DNA of 53,177 bases. Source: an uncultured Anaerolineae bacterium (GTDB lineage Bacteria; Chloroflexota; Anaerolineae; Aggregatilineales; Phototrophicaceae). The position numbers were made by a program, and so were the translations under genes. The notes below the pieces were generated by a model. That model was not told the origin of the DNA, made no database searches, and saw only the letters and a program-made list of their open reading frames with translations. Below, one piece after another: positions 21,852-30,758 of this stretch; positions within the stretch are counted from its first letter, which is position 1; every line of letters starts with the position of its first letter. The DNA lies in the NCBI GenBank assembly GCA_937995825.1, contig CALKJO010000012.1:1-53177 (forward strand). Reading direction: 5' to 3'.

Positions 21852-22368
21852 ACCAGTTTACCCGATTCCGGCGTCGGCGCGCAGCCTTGTGCTGACGGGT
21901 TTCATGGGGACGGGCAAGACGACGATTGGGCGGCGCGTTTCGGCGCTGACAGGACGCCCTTTTGTCGATACCGATAATGAGATCGTTCGGCGAGCCGGGA
22001 AGTCCATCCCAACCATCTTCCGAGACGATGGTGAAGCGGCATTTCGGGCGCTAGAACAGCGCGTGTGTAAGGCGTTGGCGCATGTGCCGGGGTTGGTGAT
22101 TGCGACGGGCGGCGGGATGCTGGTGAATGCGGAAAATCGGGCGCTGATGATGGCTGTGGCGCTGGTGGTCTGCCTGGAAGCGTCGCCAGAGGTGATCGAA
22201 GCGCGGCTGCGCGCTGACGCTGACCGACCGCTGGCGGCGAACTGGCGTGAACTGCTGATGGCGCGTCAGTCGGCATACGCAGAGATTCCCATTCATGTTG
22301 ACACCGGAAGCAGGAGTGTTAACGAAGTGGCAGAGGAGCTGATCGAACGATGGCGCGCCTCTCTGTAG
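21838..22368 (+). CDS. aroK: Shikimate kinase
   Basis: The protein of about 176 residues phosphorylates shikimate at the 3-hydroxyl with ATP. The Walker A motif GFMGTGKTT is at about 21-29. DTDNEIVRRAG binds magnesium and shikimate, and ATGGGML is the glycine-rich shikimate site. A TTG at 21838 with GGAG seven bases upstream is preferred; an ATG at 21823 would also work but has a poorer ribosome binding site. The 5' end overlaps aroC and the 3' end overlaps aroB by 19 bases. Confidence 0.92.
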   Translation: MATPEPVYPIPASARSLVLTGFMGTGKTTIGRRVSALTGRPFVDTDNEIVRRAGKSIPTIFRDDGEAAFRALEQRVCKALAHVPGLVIATGGGMLVNAENRALMMAVALVVCLEASPEVIEARLRADADRPLAANWRELLMARQSAYAEIPIHVDTGSRSVNEVAEELIERWRASL

Positions 22369-23408
22369 AGTCGCCGGATGGTCAGTACGATATTTGGATC
22401 GAGCCGCGCCTGTTTGATCAGATCAAAGCAAGGACAGCGGAATTTGGGCTGAACCGGCGAGCGGCGGTTGTGACGAACACGACGCTTGCACCCCTGTATG
22501 GCGAGGCATTGGCGGCGGCGCTGCCGAATGCGGCGCTGGTGGTGATACCCGATGGAGAAGCCTACAAAAATCTGGACACAGTCGCCAGCTTGTACAGTGA
22601 GTTTGTGAAAGCGGGACTGGATCGCGGTTCAGTCGTGATCGCGCTCGGCGGCGGCGTCGTCGGGGATACGGCGGGCTTTGCAGCGGCAACCTACATGCGC
22701 GGCGTGAGCTTGGTGCAGATGCCGACTTCGCTGCTGGCGATGGTCGACTCCAGTGTCGGCGGGAAAGTCGGGGTCGATCTGCCGCAGGGCAAGAATCTGG
22801 TAGGGGCATTCAAGCAGCCGGAGCGTGTGTTGATCGATCCGAACATGCTGGCGACGCTGCCGACGCGGGAATACCGCTGCGGACTGGCGGAGGTGATCAA
22901 ACATGGTCTGCTGGCGGACGCGCTGATCTTAGAGACGATCACCGATGCGCTGGCGGGCAGCTTGCTGGATATGCCAAGGCTGATCGAACGCGCAGTGCAG
23001 GTCAAGATTGAGGTTGTGCAGTCCGATCCATACGAGAAGGGGGCGCGGGCGCATTTGAATCTGGGGCATACCTTTGCCCACGCCTTTGAGCAGGTGTCTG
23101 GCTATGCGCTTCCACACGGAGAGGCGGTGGCGGTAGGACTGGCGGCGGCGCTGCGGCTGTCGGCGCGGATGGGGTATGGCACATCACAGCTTGTTGGGCA
23201 GACCGAGGCGCTGCTGCGCGGGGTCGGGCTGCCGATTCGCGCATCGGGACTGGATGCGGCGGCGGTCTATGCGGCGATGGCGACGGACAAGAAATGGCGC
23301 GCAGGTAAATCTTGCTTCATTCTGTTGAAACAGGTGGGCGAGCCGGTGATTGTCGATGATGTGCCGTCAGGTGAGGTGATGGCGGTGCTGAATGAGGTGA
23401 TTGAGTGA
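22350..23408 (+). CDS. aroB: 3-dehydroquinate synthase
   Basis: The 352-residue NAD+ and zinc-dependent enzyme makes 3-dehydroquinate from DAHP. The NAD-binding stretch [19 protein letters not shown] and [20 protein letters not shown] are characteristic. Zinc ligands are expected in [17 protein letters not shown] and PHGEAVAVG, all present. Its DAHP substrate must come from a synthase encoded elsewhere, since none is in the window. The start codon lies inside the end of aroK. Confidence 0.96.
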   Translation: MARLSVESPDGQYDIWIEPRLFDQIKARTAEFGLNRRAAVVTNTTLAPLYGEALAAALPNAALVVIPDGEAYKNLDTVASLYSEFVKAGLDRGSVVIALGGGVVGDTAGFAAATYMRGVSLVQMPTSLLAMVDSSVGGKVGVDLPQGKNLVGAFKQPERVLIDPNMLATLPTREYRCGLAEVIKHGLLADALILETITDALAGSLLDMPRLIERAVQVKIEVVQSDPYEKGARAHLNLGHTFAHAFEQVSGYALPHGEAVAVGLAAALRLSARMGYGTSQLVGQTEALLRGVGLPIRASGLDAAAVYAAMATDKKWRAGKSCFILLKQVGEPVIVDDVPSGEVMAVLNEVIE

Positions 23409-23869
23409 TGCACAATCAGATTTTGCTCCTGCACGGACCCAATCTCAATCTGCTAGGGACGCGCGAACCGGAGATTTACGGTCGCTTCACGCTCGTGGAT
23501 ATTAATCAGATCGTGACAAAGGCGGCAGCGGTCTATGGGGTTTCGGTAAAGGCGTATCAGTCCAATCATGAGGGGGCGCTGATCGACGCGCTTCACGAGG
23601 CGCGGACGAATGTAGATGGGGTGGTCTTCAATCCGGGGGCGTACACGCACACATCGATTGCACTGCGGGATGCCATCAGCGCAGTCAAAATTCCAGTGGT
23701 CGAAGTGCATTTATCGAATATCCACGCGCGCGAGTCGTTTCGGCAGACATCGATGCTGTCAGCGGTCTGTATCGGGCAGGTGGTCGGGTTCGGATGGCGC
23801 AGCTACGTCTTGGGGCTGAACGCGCTGCTTGGCGCGCTTGGGACTCTGGCGGAGCCAATCCTGGAGTAG
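23408..23869 (+). CDS. aroQ: 3-dehydroquinate dehydratase, type II
   Basis: The protein of about 153 residues is a type II dehydroquinase, the dodecameric form. [16 protein letters not shown] contains the catalytic tyrosine (Y24) and flexible-loop arginine, SNHEGALID follows, [15 protein letters not shown] supplies the Asn and His region, and [12 protein letters not shown] holds the second active-site His. The start overlaps the aroB stop (ATG at 23408). It is the last gene of the operon. No convincing terminator was found before glnA. Confidence 0.95.
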   Translation: MHNQILLLHGPNLNLLGTREPEIYGRFTLVDINQIVTKAAAVYGVSVKAYQSNHEGALIDALHEARTNVDGVVFNPGAYTHTSIALRDAISAVKIPVVEVHLSNIHARESFRQTSMLSAVCIGQVVGFGWRSYVLGLNALLGALGTLAEPILE

Positions 23870-23963
23870 CGCAAAAGGGCGTCGGTTTTTAGCTGTAGTT
23901 TTATAATCTCGATGGGTGGTTTTTAGGTGACTTCAGCGGTAGTCAGCGCGTATCCGCGCGACC

Positions 23964-23969
23964 TATACT
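23964..23969 (+). promoter_or_regulatory. Possible -10 element of glnA
   Basis: TATACT lies 22 bases before the glnA ATG. A -35 around 23940-23945 (TAGTCA) is weak. A second TATAAT occurs at 23902-23907. A small inverted repeat (CGCG-TATC-CGCG) sits between the two elements; too short to claim an operator. Confidence 0.35.
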
Positions 23970-23991
23970 AGAAGAAAGACGGTGATTATAG

Positions 23992-25347
23992 ATGAGAACT
24001 TATGGTATGCGCAGTAAAGATGACATTCTTCAGACGGTCGAGGCACAAAATATTCAGTTCGTCCTGCTCTGGTTCACGGACATCATCGGCAGCATCAAGA
24101 GCGTCAGTGTTCCGGCGGCAAAGCTGCCGGACGTGATCGATTATGGGCTGCATTTTGATGGTTCATCGGTGGAAGGCTTTGGACGGATCGCCGAAAGTGA
24201 CATGGTGCTGATCCCCGATTTGAATACATTCGTGGTGCTGCCCTGGAACGGAGACGGCGATCACACTGCGCGCATGATCTGCACAGTGCGGACGCCGCAG
24301 GGCGCGCCGTTCATCGGTGATCCCAGAAATGCCCTAATTAACGTGCTGAGTCAGGCTCAGGAAATGGGCTTCACTTTCAAAACAGGCGTGGAGCTGGAGT
24401 TTTTCCTGTTCCGACCCCATCCCGATGGCAGTCTGCTCCCGCTGCGTCCGCATGACAACGCGAGCTATTTCGACAGTGCGACCGATGACACTCAGACGAT
24501 CCGCCGCAAGCTGACCTCGACGCTGATCAAGCTGGGCATTCGGGTGGACTCGTCGCACCACGAAATCGGCAGCGGTCAGCATGAGATCGACTTAGATTAC
24601 AACGATGCGCTGATGTCGGCGGACAACCTGCTGACCGCGCGCTATGCGCTGCGCTCAACGGCACAGCGAAATGGACTGTACTGCACCTTCATGCCGCGCC
24701 CTTCTGAGCATCTGCCTGGATCAGGAATGCATACGCATCAAAGCCTGCATGACAAGCATACCGATGCCAATGTCTTCGTCGATCCGGATCATGAATACGG
24801 GCTTTCGGAGACAGCGCGCTATTTCCTGGCGGGGCAGTTATGCCATGCGCGGGCGATGTGCGCGATCCTTGCGCCGTTGGTCAACTCATATAAGCGGCTG
24901 TCGGTCAGTTTTGAAGCCCCGAAGTATATCACCTGGGCGCATGTCAACCGAGCGGGCGCGGCGCTGATCCGCATTCCGCACATCGCGCCCGGCAAAGAGG
25001 CGAATACGCGCCTTGAACTGCGCTGCCCCGATCCAAGCTGCAACCCGTATCTGGCGATGGCGGTGATGCTGGCGGCGGGACTGGACGGGATTCGCCAGAA
25101 AATGCCGCTGCCGGATGCAGTTGAAGAAACCGTGCTGCGACCGGATCGGGCGCGGATGCGGACAGTTGAGGCGCTGCCCGCGTCGCTGTCGGAAGCGTTA
25201 GATGCGCTGGCGGCGGACGATGTCATTCAAAGCGCGCTGGGCGAGTTCATCGGGGATCGCTATGTCGCGGTCAAGCGTCAGGAACTGGATGAGTACAATC
25301 GGCAGATCACGCCCTGGGAGCAGACGAATTATCTTGTTCGCTATTGA
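23992..25347 (+). CDS. glnA: Glutamine synthetase type I
   Basis: The 451-residue protein makes glutamine from glutamate and ammonia. The beta-grasp domain ends with DGSSVEGF (about 56-63), and the catalytic domain shows ELEFFLF, HHEIGSGQHEIDL, GSGMHTHQSL and RLELRCPDPSCNPYLAMA. At 451 residues without a recognisable adenylylation-site segment near the C-terminus, it resembles the unadenylylated GSI-alpha type rather than enterobacterial GlnA; this is by eye. Its 3' end runs 41 bases into the convergent aspartate kinase gene. Confidence 0.93.
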   Translation: MRTYGMRSKDDILQTVEAQNIQFVLLWFTDIIGSIKSVSVPAAKLPDVIDYGLHFDGSSVEGFGRIAESDMVLIPDLNTFVVLPWNGDGDHTARMICTVRTPQGAPFIGDPRNALINVLSQAQEMGFTFKTGVELEFFLFRPHPDGSLLPLRPHDNASYFDSATDDTQTIRRKLTSTLIKLGIRVDSSHHEIGSGQHEIDLDYNDALMSADNLLTARYALRSTAQRNGLYCTFMPRPSEHLPGSGMHTHQSLHDKHTDANVFVDPDHEYGLSETARYFLAGQLCHARAMCAILAPLVNSYKRLSVSFEAPKYITWAHVNRAGAALIRIPHIAPGKEANTRLELRCPDPSCNPYLAMAVMLAAGLDGIRQKMPLPDAVEETVLRPDRARMRTVEALPASLSEALDALAADDVIQSALGEFIGDRYVAVKRQELDEYNRQITPWEQTNYLVRY

Positions 25348-26740
25348 TGACAAGATGATGAAGCAGCGCCAGTGCGCGGTCGGCATTTGCGGTCGAAACG
25401 ACCAGCGAAAGGCTGCATCGGGTTCGATCATACGACACCGCGAGGATAGGGATGTCCTGCAGCGCCGCGAACACACGCGCCGCGTTCTGTGTGTTTTCGC
25501 CAAGCCCTTCTCCAATGACGCTGAGAATCGCGACGATTTCCACTGTCCAGCCGCGTAGATCAGGCTGGTTTCGAAGCTGCTCCTCAAAATCAAGACGCAG
25601 CTCATGTGACACGTCAAGACCGGCGGTGGTTGGGATCACGATGCAGACAAAGCTATGTTCGGATGATTGAGCGCTGATGATGACTTCGCCGGTCAGGTGA
25701 GTTTGAGCAAAAAGCGTCTGGTCGATCATGTGGAGCAGGGGGCGCAGTGAGCCGCGTCGATCCAGCGAAAAGCCGATCCCCTGAATGCTAGTGACCGCTT
25801 TGAGCGGCGGCGAGGTCAGGCGGGCGGCGTTGATCAGGGTGCCAGGCTGCTGCGGTCGGAAGACGTTGCGGACGCGCAAAGTGACGCCGCGTTCACGGAG
25901 CGGCTGAATCATTTGAGGATGGAGGATGTGCGCGCCGAAATACGCCATTTCAGCGGCTTCACTGTAGGACATGACAGGGATGACGCGGGCGTCGTCGATC
26001 TCGTTGGGGTCGGCGCTCATCATGCCATCGACATCCGTCCACAGCCACACCTCATCCGTAGCGACAGTCATGCCGATGATCGAAGCGCTCAGATCGCTGC
26101 CGCCGCGACCGAGCGTGGTTGGCTTGCCGTTGATGGTTGCGCCGATGAACCCAGTGATGACCGGGATGATCTTGCGTTCGAGCATCGGTATGAGGTGGTT
26201 CATAATCCGGCGGCGTGTCTGTTCAATGTCTGGTGTGGCATTGCCAGGGACATCGTCGGTGACCAGAATGTCTGTTGCGTCAATGGCGACGCCGCGCACC
26301 TGATTCTGCCTCAGCAGTGCAGCGACAATTCGCGCCGACAGCCGTTCACCGACGCCGGTCACGGCGTCAAGCGCTCCGGGTGGGGGCGGTTGGGCAGACT
26401 CGCCGGATAATGCCTGGCAGATGTCGAGCAGATCAAACCAGAGACGGTCGATGTCTGCCTGAAGCGCGCTGCGCTCAGCCGCGTCTAAAGGCAAATGATC
26501 GATGAGGGCGAGATGGCGCGTTCGCAGATTGGCGATAATGCGGCGGTAGCCTCGGCGATTGCCCATCTGGGCAAGCGAGCCGGCTTCAAGGAGCATGTCA
26601 GTCACACCATCGAGCGCTGAAACGATCAGCAGGATACGATCCCAGTGCTCGCGCTCGTAGAGAACGATGCTCAGAACCTGAGTGAGACCGGCTATCGTGC
26701 CGACCGTCGATCCACCAAACTTCATGACGAGTGTACTCAT
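25307..26740 (-). CDS. Aspartate kinase
   Basis: The 477-residue monofunctional aspartokinase phosphorylates aspartate, the first step towards lysine, threonine and methionine. The N-terminal VMKFGGSTVG is the phosphate-binding motif (usually KFGGTSV). FIGAT, TLGRGGSDLSA and WTDVDGMMSADP follow. Two ACT domains occupy roughly 310-465, where feedback by pathway amino acids is expected. Whether it is the lysine- or threonine-regulated form cannot be read. The start at 26740 has no obvious ribosome binding site; an internal ATG at 26725 would also precede the kinase core. It overlaps glnA tail to tail by 41 bases. Confidence 0.92.
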   Translation of the reverse strand: MSTLVMKFGGSTVGTIAGLTQVLSIVLYEREHWDRILLIVSALDGVTDMLLEAGSLAQMGNRRGYRRIIANLRTRHLALIDHLPLDAAERSALQADIDRLWFDLLDICQALSGESAQPPPPGALDAVTGVGERLSARIVAALLRQNQVRGVAIDATDILVTDDVPGNATPDIEQTRRRIMNHLIPMLERKIIPVITGFIGATINGKPTTLGRGGSDLSASIIGMTVATDEVWLWTDVDGMMSADPNEIDDARVIPVMSYSEAAEMAYFGAHILHPQMIQPLRERGVTLRVRNVFRPQQPGTLINAARLTSPPLKAVTSIQGIGFSLDRRGSLRPLLHMIDQTLFAQTHLTGEVIISAQSSEHSFVCIVIPTTAGLDVSHELRLDFEEQLRNQPDLRGWTVEIVAILSVIGEGLGENTQNAARVFAALQDIPILAVSYDRTRCSLSLVVSTANADRALALLHHLVINSEQDNSSAPRA

Positions 26741-26785
26741 GGGCGGCGAGGATGATCGTGCGCTGTCGAAAATGAATGAGGCATG

Positions 26786-26814
26786 AAACTAACATCGATT
26801 CAAGTGGCTGTCAA
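26786..26814 (-). promoter_or_regulatory. Predicted promoter of aspartate kinase
   Basis: On the minus strand a perfect TTGACA (26809-26814) is followed after 17 bases by TAGTTT (26786-26791), a weak -10. It would give a start near 26779, about 40 bases before the ATG. Confidence 0.45.
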
Positions 26815-26831
26815 ATCCGCACAATCGTGAA

Positions 26832-26879
26832 GATCGAAAGGCTTCGATCCTTTGCGATCATCGTATGATCGCCTATGAT
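26832..26879 (+). promoter_or_regulatory. Promoter with two inverted repeats (candidate operator) before the PSP1 gene
   Basis: TTGCGA (26852-26857) and TATGAT (26874-26879) form a promoter with a 16-base spacer. A perfect 8-bp inverted repeat, GCGATCAT-CGT-ATGATCGC (26854-26872), fills the space between the two boxes. A second perfect 7-bp repeat, GATCGAA-AGGC-TTCGATC (26832-26849), lies directly upstream. The position is typical of a repressor site. No regulator can be named. Confidence 0.55.
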
Positions 26880-26918
26880 TAATGTGTTGTTCAATAAATC
26901 CAATTGTATCGGACTGCT

Positions 26919-28175
26919 ATGACAGACATGTTGACGGAAACAGAGCGCACTCTGCCGAAGACGCTGGCGGGAGTTCGCTTTCACAAGATCGGCAAGGTCT
27001 ATCACTTCGATCATACGCCGTTCCCTGATTTGCAGCTTCATGACTGGGTGATTGTCGAGACGGCGCGGGGACGGCAGATGGGTGAGGTGGTCGCGTTTGC
27101 GCCGCTCGCAGAGAATGCGCCTGCAGCTTATCGCACGCTCCTTCGAGTAGCGACGCCGCGCGATCTGCTGCTGCGGCAGTATTGGCAGAATCGCGAACCG
27201 GAGGCTCTAGAGCTGGTTCGGCGTCGGGCGAGCGAGATGCGGCAGTATAGCCATGTGCGCTTCATTGCAGCCATGTACAGCTATGATGGCGCGCTGCTGA
27301 CTATTCTTTACTCAACGATTGGGGATGATCGCCTCAATCCGAATCGTCTCTGGCATGAGCTGAGTCGGCATTTTTCGGCGCAGCTCGAACTGCGGCAGAT
27401 CGGCCCGCGCGATGTGGCAAAGCTGCTCGGCGGGTTTGGGGCGTGCGGCGAGCTGCGCTGCTGCTCGACCTTTCTGACAGATTTCAGCCCGGTCTCGATC
27501 AAAATGGCGAAAATGCAGGGCATTTCGCTCAATCCGACTGAAATCACAGGTATGTGTGGTCGGCTGCGCTGCTGCCTGGTCTATGAGTATGAACAGTATG
27601 TGCAGGCGCGCCAGCATCTCCCAAAGAAGAATAAACGCATTGGAACGCCGCACGGCGAAGGTCGGGTGATCGATGTCATGCCGCTGCAGGACGCTGTGCT
27701 AGTCATGGTCGGGAATGATTACCACACGGTAAAGCGTGAGGAGATCATCCCGCTTGAGGAGCTGGAAGCGCTGGCAAAGAAAGCGAGTCAACCCTGCACT
27801 AAGCACGGAGACGGTCCCTGCGAATGCGGGGCGAAGCCGGGCAAAAGCGCGGTCGCTGAGGTGGCGTCAGCCGTCGAAGCGAGTGGTATTGAGCTGGCTT
27901 TGGACGCGGATGAAGTGAGCGCACTGGCGCCTGCTGCGCCGGAGAAGCGGAGACGGCGGCGCGGGCGCGATAAACGCAGGCGCGGTACGAGTGCTGGCAG
28001 TACAGCGCCAGCGATGAATGCGGCTGCTGGTGAAGCGTCGGAAGCGCAGATGACCTCGGCTCAGGGCGATAACAATGCGCCGCGCAAGTCGCGGCGATCT
28101 AAGCGAGGACGGTCGAAAAATCGGGGTCAGTCGGGTAACCCGGTGAGCGGGGAGATGAAAGCGGGGAATGAATGA
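26919..28175 (+). CDS. PSP1-domain protein, RicT/YaaT-like
   Basis: The protein of about 418 residues has an N-terminal PSP1 domain like that of Bacillus RicT (YaaT), which forms the Ric/Y complex affecting RNA maturation. Conserved cysteines lie in GACGELRCCSTF and GMCGRLRCCLVYE, matching those that bind iron-sulfur clusters in the Bacillus complex, with a further CTKHGDGPCECG. The C-terminal 100 residues are low-complexity and very basic (KRRRRRGRDKRRR, SRRSKRGRSKNRG), suggesting RNA contact. The ATG at 26919 is preferred; a TTG at 26904 is possible. It begins a run of genes ending near 33821. Confidence 0.85.
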   Translation: MTDMLTETERTLPKTLAGVRFHKIGKVYHFDHTPFPDLQLHDWVIVETARGRQMGEVVAFAPLAENAPAAYRTLLRVATPRDLLLRQYWQNREPEALELVRRRASEMRQYSHVRFIAAMYSYDGALLTILYSTIGDDRLNPNRLWHELSRHFSAQLELRQIGPRDVAKLLGGFGACGELRCCSTFLTDFSPVSIKMAKMQGISLNPTEITGMCGRLRCCLVYEYEQYVQARQHLPKKNKRIGTPHGEGRVIDVMPLQDAVLVMVGNDYHTVKREEIIPLEELEALAKKASQPCTKHGDGPCECGAKPGKSAVAEVASAVEASGIELALDADEVSALAPAAPEKRRRRRGRDKRRRGTSAGSTAPAMNAAAGEASEAQMTSAQGDNNAPRKSRRSKRGRSKNRGQSGNPVSGEMKAGNE

Positions 28176-28888
28176 CGCAGACGATGGCAGGCAAGCGGGT
28201 CATGGGCATTTTCGCCCATCCTGATGATCCTGAATTCTTTTGTGGGGCGACTTTTGCGCGCTGGGCAGCAGAAGGCGCGGAGATCATCTTTGTCCTGGCG
28301 ACCAGCGGGGACAAAGGCAGCAGCGATCCGGACATGACCAGTGAGCGCTTGATCGCCATTCGCGAAGACGAGGAGCGCTGCGCAGCGGCAAAGCTCGGTG
28401 TGAAAGAGGTGATCTTTCTGCGGCATCGCGACGGCGAACTGACGCCGTCGCTTGAACTGCGGCGCGACATCGTGCGAGCGATCCGGATGTACAAGCCGGA
28501 GATCGTGGTGACGCTCGACCCAACTGTCTTCTGGTGGGGAGATCGCAGCCTGAATCATCCGGATCATCGTGCAGTTGGTGAGGCGACACTGGCAGCAGTC
28601 TATCCGACCGCGCGGGATCGGCTGAATTTCCCGGAGCAGGAGCGCGAAGAAGGGCTAGAGGCGCACAAAGTGAAATACCTGTATATCAGCGGGACACAGT
28701 CGCCGAATGTGTGGGTGGATGTGACCGATTACATCGAAACGAAAATCATGTCGCTGCACGAACACAAGAGCCAGATTGCCGACATGGAGAAGATGGCGGA
28801 GCGCATTCGCGGTAGTCGCGATCCGCAGGCTCCGCCGGATGTCGTCCGGTATGTCGATTCGTTTCGGTTAATCACGTTTGATCGTTGA
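28172..28888 (+). CDS. PIG-L/LmbE family deacetylase
   Basis: The 238-residue protein is a zinc-dependent N-deacetylase of the LmbE-like superfamily, which includes MshB and BshB and acts on N-acetylglucosamine conjugates. The metal motif AHPDDPEFFCGAT is near the N-terminus (about 15) and HPDHRAVGEATLAAVYP supplies the third ligand. A BshB-type role in bacillithiol synthesis is possible, but no partner genes are nearby. It has no signal peptide, so it should be cytoplasmic. Its ATG overlaps the PSP1 gene stop. Confidence 0.88.
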   Translation: MTQTMAGKRVMGIFAHPDDPEFFCGATFARWAAEGAEIIFVLATSGDKGSSDPDMTSERLIAIREDEERCAAAKLGVKEVIFLRHRDGELTPSLELRRDIVRAIRMYKPEIVVTLDPTVFWWGDRSLNHPDHRAVGEATLAAVYPTARDRLNFPEQEREEGLEAHKVKYLYISGTQSPNVWVDVTDYIETKIMSLHEHKSQIADMEKMAERIRGSRDPQAPPDVVRYVDSFRLITFDR

Positions 28889-28896
28889 GGTGATCA

Positions 28897-30081
28897 ATGA
28901 TTATCGATTTTAAGGCGCAGGCGGAGTCGCTGCGTGAAGAGCTGATCGCACAGCGGCGCGATTTTCACCGGTATCCAGAGCTGGCATTTGAGGAAGTGCG
29001 CACAGCGGGCATTGTTGCCAATCAACTGACCCAGCTTGGGCTGGAAGTGCAGTCAGGCGTTGGCAAAACCGGTGTTGTCGGACTTTTGGAAGGCGCACAC
29101 GACGGCCCGACGGTGCTGCTGCGCGCTGATATGGACGCACTGCCAATTGTCGAGGAAAACGAGGTGGAGTTTGCATCGCAAACGGCGGGGAAGATGCACG
29201 CCTGCGGACATGATGGACACACGGCAATTGCGCTGGGGGTAGCGCGGCTTCTCGCGCCGCTGCGTGAGCGGATGGCGGGTCGGGTCAAGTTCGTTTTCCA
29301 GCCGGCGGAGGAGATCGGCAAGGGCGCGATGGCGATGATCGCGGATGGTGCATTGGCTAATCCCCGTCCCGATGTGACAGTGGGTCTCCATCTGTGGAAT
29401 AGTCTGCCGACCGGTGTGGTTGGGATCGCGGACGGCGCGGTTATGTCGGGCGCATCGATCTTTCGGCTGAAAGTGGTCGGCAAAGGTGGACACGGCGCAG
29501 CTCCTCACCTGACGATTGATCCGGTGGTGTGCGCCTCTCAGATCGTGCTGGCATTTCAAACGATTATCAGCCGCAGCCTCGATCCATTGGATCACGCGGT
29601 GATCTCGGTGACCTATCTGCGCGCGGGCGAGGCATACAACGTGATCCCGCAGCACGCCGAACTGCGCGGAACCGTGCGCTGTTTCAGCCTGGAAACGCAG
29701 GAACTGCTGGTCAGGCGGATGCATGAAACTGCCGAACACATTGCGCGGGGCATGGGCTGCATGGCAGAGCTGGAAATCGAGCATCAGACCAAGCCCGTGA
29801 TCAATCATGCATCGGTGGGTGCGCGCTTGCGCGAGGTGTTTCAGCCGATTGTCGGGGCTTCCGGTATTGACACATCTGTCCGCACGATGGGTTCGGAGGA
29901 TGTGAGCGAATTTATGAGCGACATCCCCGGCGTGTATTTCTTCGTTGGCGCAAGAGATCAGACGGCAGATGCCTATTACGGACATCACCATCCCCGTTTC
30001 AGCATCGATGAAGCTGCGCTGCCGCTGGGGGTGGCGCTGCTGTCGTCGGCGGTGGCGTCGTATGTGCTGACGGAGGGATAA
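28897..30081 (+). CDS. M20 family amidohydrolase
   Basis: The 394-residue protein belongs to the M20D/hippurate hydrolase-like group of two-metal amidohydrolases that remove acyl groups from amino acids or peptides. It begins with RRDFHRYPELAFEE and has RADMDALP, HACGHDGHT (metal ligands), FQPAEE (catalytic Glu and ligand), and a dimerisation domain with GKGGHGAAPH. GSEDVSEFM and GHHHPRFSIDE close the active site. GAGGTGA precedes the ATG. The substrate is not evident; amino acid-conjugate hydrolases and deacetylases look alike at this level. Confidence 0.9.
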   Translation: MIIDFKAQAESLREELIAQRRDFHRYPELAFEEVRTAGIVANQLTQLGLEVQSGVGKTGVVGLLEGAHDGPTVLLRADMDALPIVEENEVEFASQTAGKMHACGHDGHTAIALGVARLLAPLRERMAGRVKFVFQPAEEIGKGAMAMIADGALANPRPDVTVGLHLWNSLPTGVVGIADGAVMSGASIFRLKVVGKGGHGAAPHLTIDPVVCASQIVLAFQTIISRSLDPLDHAVISVTYLRAGEAYNVIPQHAELRGTVRCFSLETQELLVRRMHETAEHIARGMGCMAELEIEHQTKPVINHASVGARLREVFQPIVGASGIDTSVRTMGSEDVSEFMSDIPGVYFFVGARDQTADAYYGHHHPRFSIDEAALPLGVALLSSAVASYVLTEG

Positions 30082-30755
30082 TGCCGAGCCGATCCGTGTT
30101 GCGCTGGCTGGATGGACGGGGGTGGCTGGTGCTGAGCGGCGCGGGCGCTTCCGCTGGCGAAGCTGACTCATCGGAAATTCGAGCCAGGGCGCTGGGTCGT
30201 GCGGCGGCGGATGGTGCGGCGGCGGTAGTATATCTGGGCGAAGTGAGCCGCGCAGATGCGCTGCTCGACGACATTGAAGACCTCGGCGCGCCATCCGGCT
30301 ATCTGGTGGACATCATCAGCGAGGATGATGAGACGATCCGAAACCGACTGACCGAAGCCAGCGTGATCGTGGTTGCAGGCGCATCAAGCGGCTCGATGGC
30401 ATACTCGACGCTGTTGGGCGCTGCCATCGATGGAATCCGCGCAGCCTATGAAAACGGGGCGATCATCCTTGTTGAGGGATCGGCTTCGGGTGCGTTTGGC
30501 GCATATATCCTTGACGCGGACGGATCGGTGTCGGCTGGATTGGGCTGGCTGCTGGACGCGTTGATCTTGCCTGGTGTGGCGTCGATTGGTCAGTCAGCCC
30601 TGCCCGCGCTGAATGTCTACCCTGAAGCGGTCGGGATTGGGATCGGAAGCGGGTCAGCGCTGGCGCTTGGCGGGGGCGGTGAGGTTGAAATTTGGGGAGC
30701 GCGACGGGTGTCGGTCGCGCTTGGATCAGCGTATCGGGGCGGACAAACGGGGTGA
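30081..30755 (+). CDS. Cyanophycinase/S51-like protein, catalytic serine uncertain
   Basis: The 224-residue protein has no signal peptide. The segment VVAGASSG, then a helix (GAAIDGIRAAYENGA) and EGSASGAFG resembles cyanophycinase and S51 peptidases, where a GGxQ loop is followed by a helix and the nucleophile motif GTSAGA. Here the aligned nucleophile position is Ala (G-S-A-S-G-A), so activity is doubtful. The C-terminus is rich in Gly and Ala. It overlaps the M20 gene by one base and purA follows 3 bases later, so it sits in a tight operon. Relationship to cyanophycinase is tentative. Confidence 0.6.
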   Translation: MPSRSVLRWLDGRGWLVLSGAGASAGEADSSEIRARALGRAAADGAAAVVYLGEVSRADALLDDIEDLGAPSGYLVDIISEDDETIRNRLTEASVIVVAGASSGSMAYSTLLGAAIDGIRAAYENGAIILVEGSASGAFGAYILDADGSVSAGLGWLLDALILPGVASIGQSALPALNVYPEAVGIGIGSGSALALGGGGEVEIWGARRVSVALGSAYRGGQTG

Positions 30756-30758
30756 ATA

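Noticed and set aside
29053..30294. A 413-codon open frame antisense to the M20 hydrolase gene
   Set aside because: The sense-strand gene has clear catalytic motifs; the antisense translation is Arg/His-rich and has none.
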